From positions 1-6,596 of the forward strand of contig JALXDW010000193.1 of the NCBI GenBank assembly GCA_027070385.1: a stretch of 6,596 nucleotides of DNA, read 5' to 3'. The DNA is from Chromatiales bacterium (GTDB lineage: Bacteria; Pseudomonadota; Gammaproteobacteria; UBA6429; Thiohalophilaceae). Below are positions 5,965-6,596 of the stretch, piece by piece. The number at the start of each line of letters is the position of its first letter. Position 1 is the stretch's first letter. The position numbers and the translations under genes are program-made. The notes beneath the pieces are model-generated. The model saw only the letters and a program-made list of their open reading frames with translations, made no database searches and was not told where the DNA came from.

Positions 5965-6596
5965 ATGTCCAAATTAATTTTAACACTCGATGGTGCTGTT
6001 ATTCGAGAGTACACGATTGATAAAGATAGTATCAGCATTGGCAGAAAACATGGTAATGATATACAGCTAAATGATTTGACTATCAGCGGTCGCCATTCAC
6101 TTATCACTCAAGTCGGTGATAATGTCTTCATTGATGATCTGGGCAGCACGAATGGCACATTATTAAATGGTGCCCGTATTGCCAAATCAAAGCTCCAACA
6201 TAGTGATGTCATTCAGATTGGTAATTACCAGTTCACCTTTTTCTCTCAGGATGAAGAAGATTATGAACCCACCATGTTTCTGCGTGCCGAAATTGAAGAT
6301 ACCAAAATAATTGAAACCAAGCAAAAACCAACCACAGACAATACCGGGGCAAAACTCGGGGCGGTCAAAGTATTAAGCGGCCCACTAAAAGGAAAGGTAC
6401 TTGAATTAAGGAAACCTTTTAATACTCTGGGTTTCAACGGTTCAAAAATGGCTATCATTGCCCGCAATTCAACAAACTACACCATTACAGCAATAAAAAA
6501 TGAAGATTCCATTAATATAGCAATGGTCAATGGCAGGGATATATCGACTGAAGCACTGGAATTAAAAGATCATGACATCATTGAACTGGCCAATAC
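5965..6596 (+). CDS. FHA domain protein with a degenerate second FHA-like domain (3' end cut by window)
   Basis: An open frame starts at ATG 5965 and runs for 210 codons to the window edge without a stop, so the C-terminus is missing. Residues about 3-93 form a canonical FHA domain, a reader of phosphothreonine. It shows G26-R27, N31-D32, the S41-G42-R43-H44 motif, the DLGSTNGT loop at 58-65 and N68-G69. A charged linker (about 95-128) contains T103 and T113, each followed by a hydrophobic residue at +3. Residues about 130-210 look like a second FHA fold by pattern (VNGRDI at 188-193, LKDHDIIEL at 200-208) but lack the GR and S-x-x-H phosphothreonine-binding residues. No signal peptide or membrane segment is visible. 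AGG at 5952-5954 and purine-rich sequence up to 5963 could bind the ribosome. Lying 27 bases after the second pilT, it probably reads phosphothreonine made by the operon's kinase, linking the kinase to the pilus motors. That partnership is inferred. The residues missing at the end could hold a further domain. Confidence 0.9.
   Translation, partial: MSKLILTLDGAVIREYTIDKDSISIGRKHGNDIQLNDLTISGRHSLITQVGDNVFIDDLGSTNGTLLNGARIAKSKLQHSDVIQIGNYQFTFFSQDEEDYEPTMFLRAEIEDTKIIETKQKPTTDNTGAKLGAVKVLSGPLKGKVLELRKPFNTLGFNGSKMAIIARNSTNYTITAIKNEDSINIAMVNGRDISTEALELKDHDIIELAN

Noticed and set aside
6261..6467. 68-codon open frame on the minus strand
   Set aside because: It is antisense to the FHA gene, whose forward frame is clearly coding.
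1248..6596. Type VI secretion regulatory locus (PpkA/Fha)
   Set aside because: The kinase and FHA pairing recalls it, but no Tss/Tag structural gene is present and two PilT ATPases sit between them. I keep it only as an analogy.

Overview
The window looks like a stretch of a proteobacterial chromosome, most likely a moderately AT-rich gammaproteobacterium. The reasons are a short NlpC/P60 lipoprotein of the Gram-negative type, type IV pilus retraction ATPases close to the PilT proteins of Pseudomonas-like bacteria, and AT-leaning codon use throughout. No genus can be named from the sequence alone. All six genes lie on the + strand. There are no RNA genes, insertion sequences or CRISPR arrays, and base composition is even throughout.

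Layout: (1) 1-139 is a non-coding leader with an imperfect inverted repeat and weak promoter-like boxes. (2) 140-628 encodes a small lipoprotein with an NlpC/P60 cysteine peptidase domain, probably a separate transcription unit. (3) 629-736 is a spacer holding a good sigma-70-like promoter (TATAAT at 669-674) and a possible leader stem-loop. (4) 737-1204 encodes an unrecognised 155-residue protein that appears to be an internal duplication. (5) 1248-3713 encodes an 821-residue fusion of an N-terminal HEAT-repeat array, a Ser/Thr-rich linker and a complete C-terminal Hanks-type Ser/Thr kinase. (6) 3714-4808 and 4822-5937 encode two tandem PilT-type hexameric ATPases. (7) 5965 to the window edge encodes a protein with an N-terminal FHA domain, which binds phosphothreonine, followed by what looks like a degenerate second FHA domain. 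It is cut by the window end.

Genes 737 to the end are closely packed (gaps of 43, 0, 13 and 27 bases) and very likely form one operon. The combination of a soluble kinase, two retraction-motor paralogues and a phosphothreonine reader suggests a phosphorylation circuit acting on type IV pilus retraction, by analogy with the PpkA/PppA/Fha pathway of type VI secretion. That analogy is inference. The most striking detail is that the two PilT paralogues have each lost a different conserved motif: the first lacks the charged residues of the C-terminal AIRNLIRE motif, and the second lacks the first histidine of the His box. This would fit specialised or mutually dependent subunits. A PP2C-type phosphatase gene might be expected just beyond the window, but nothing here shows it.
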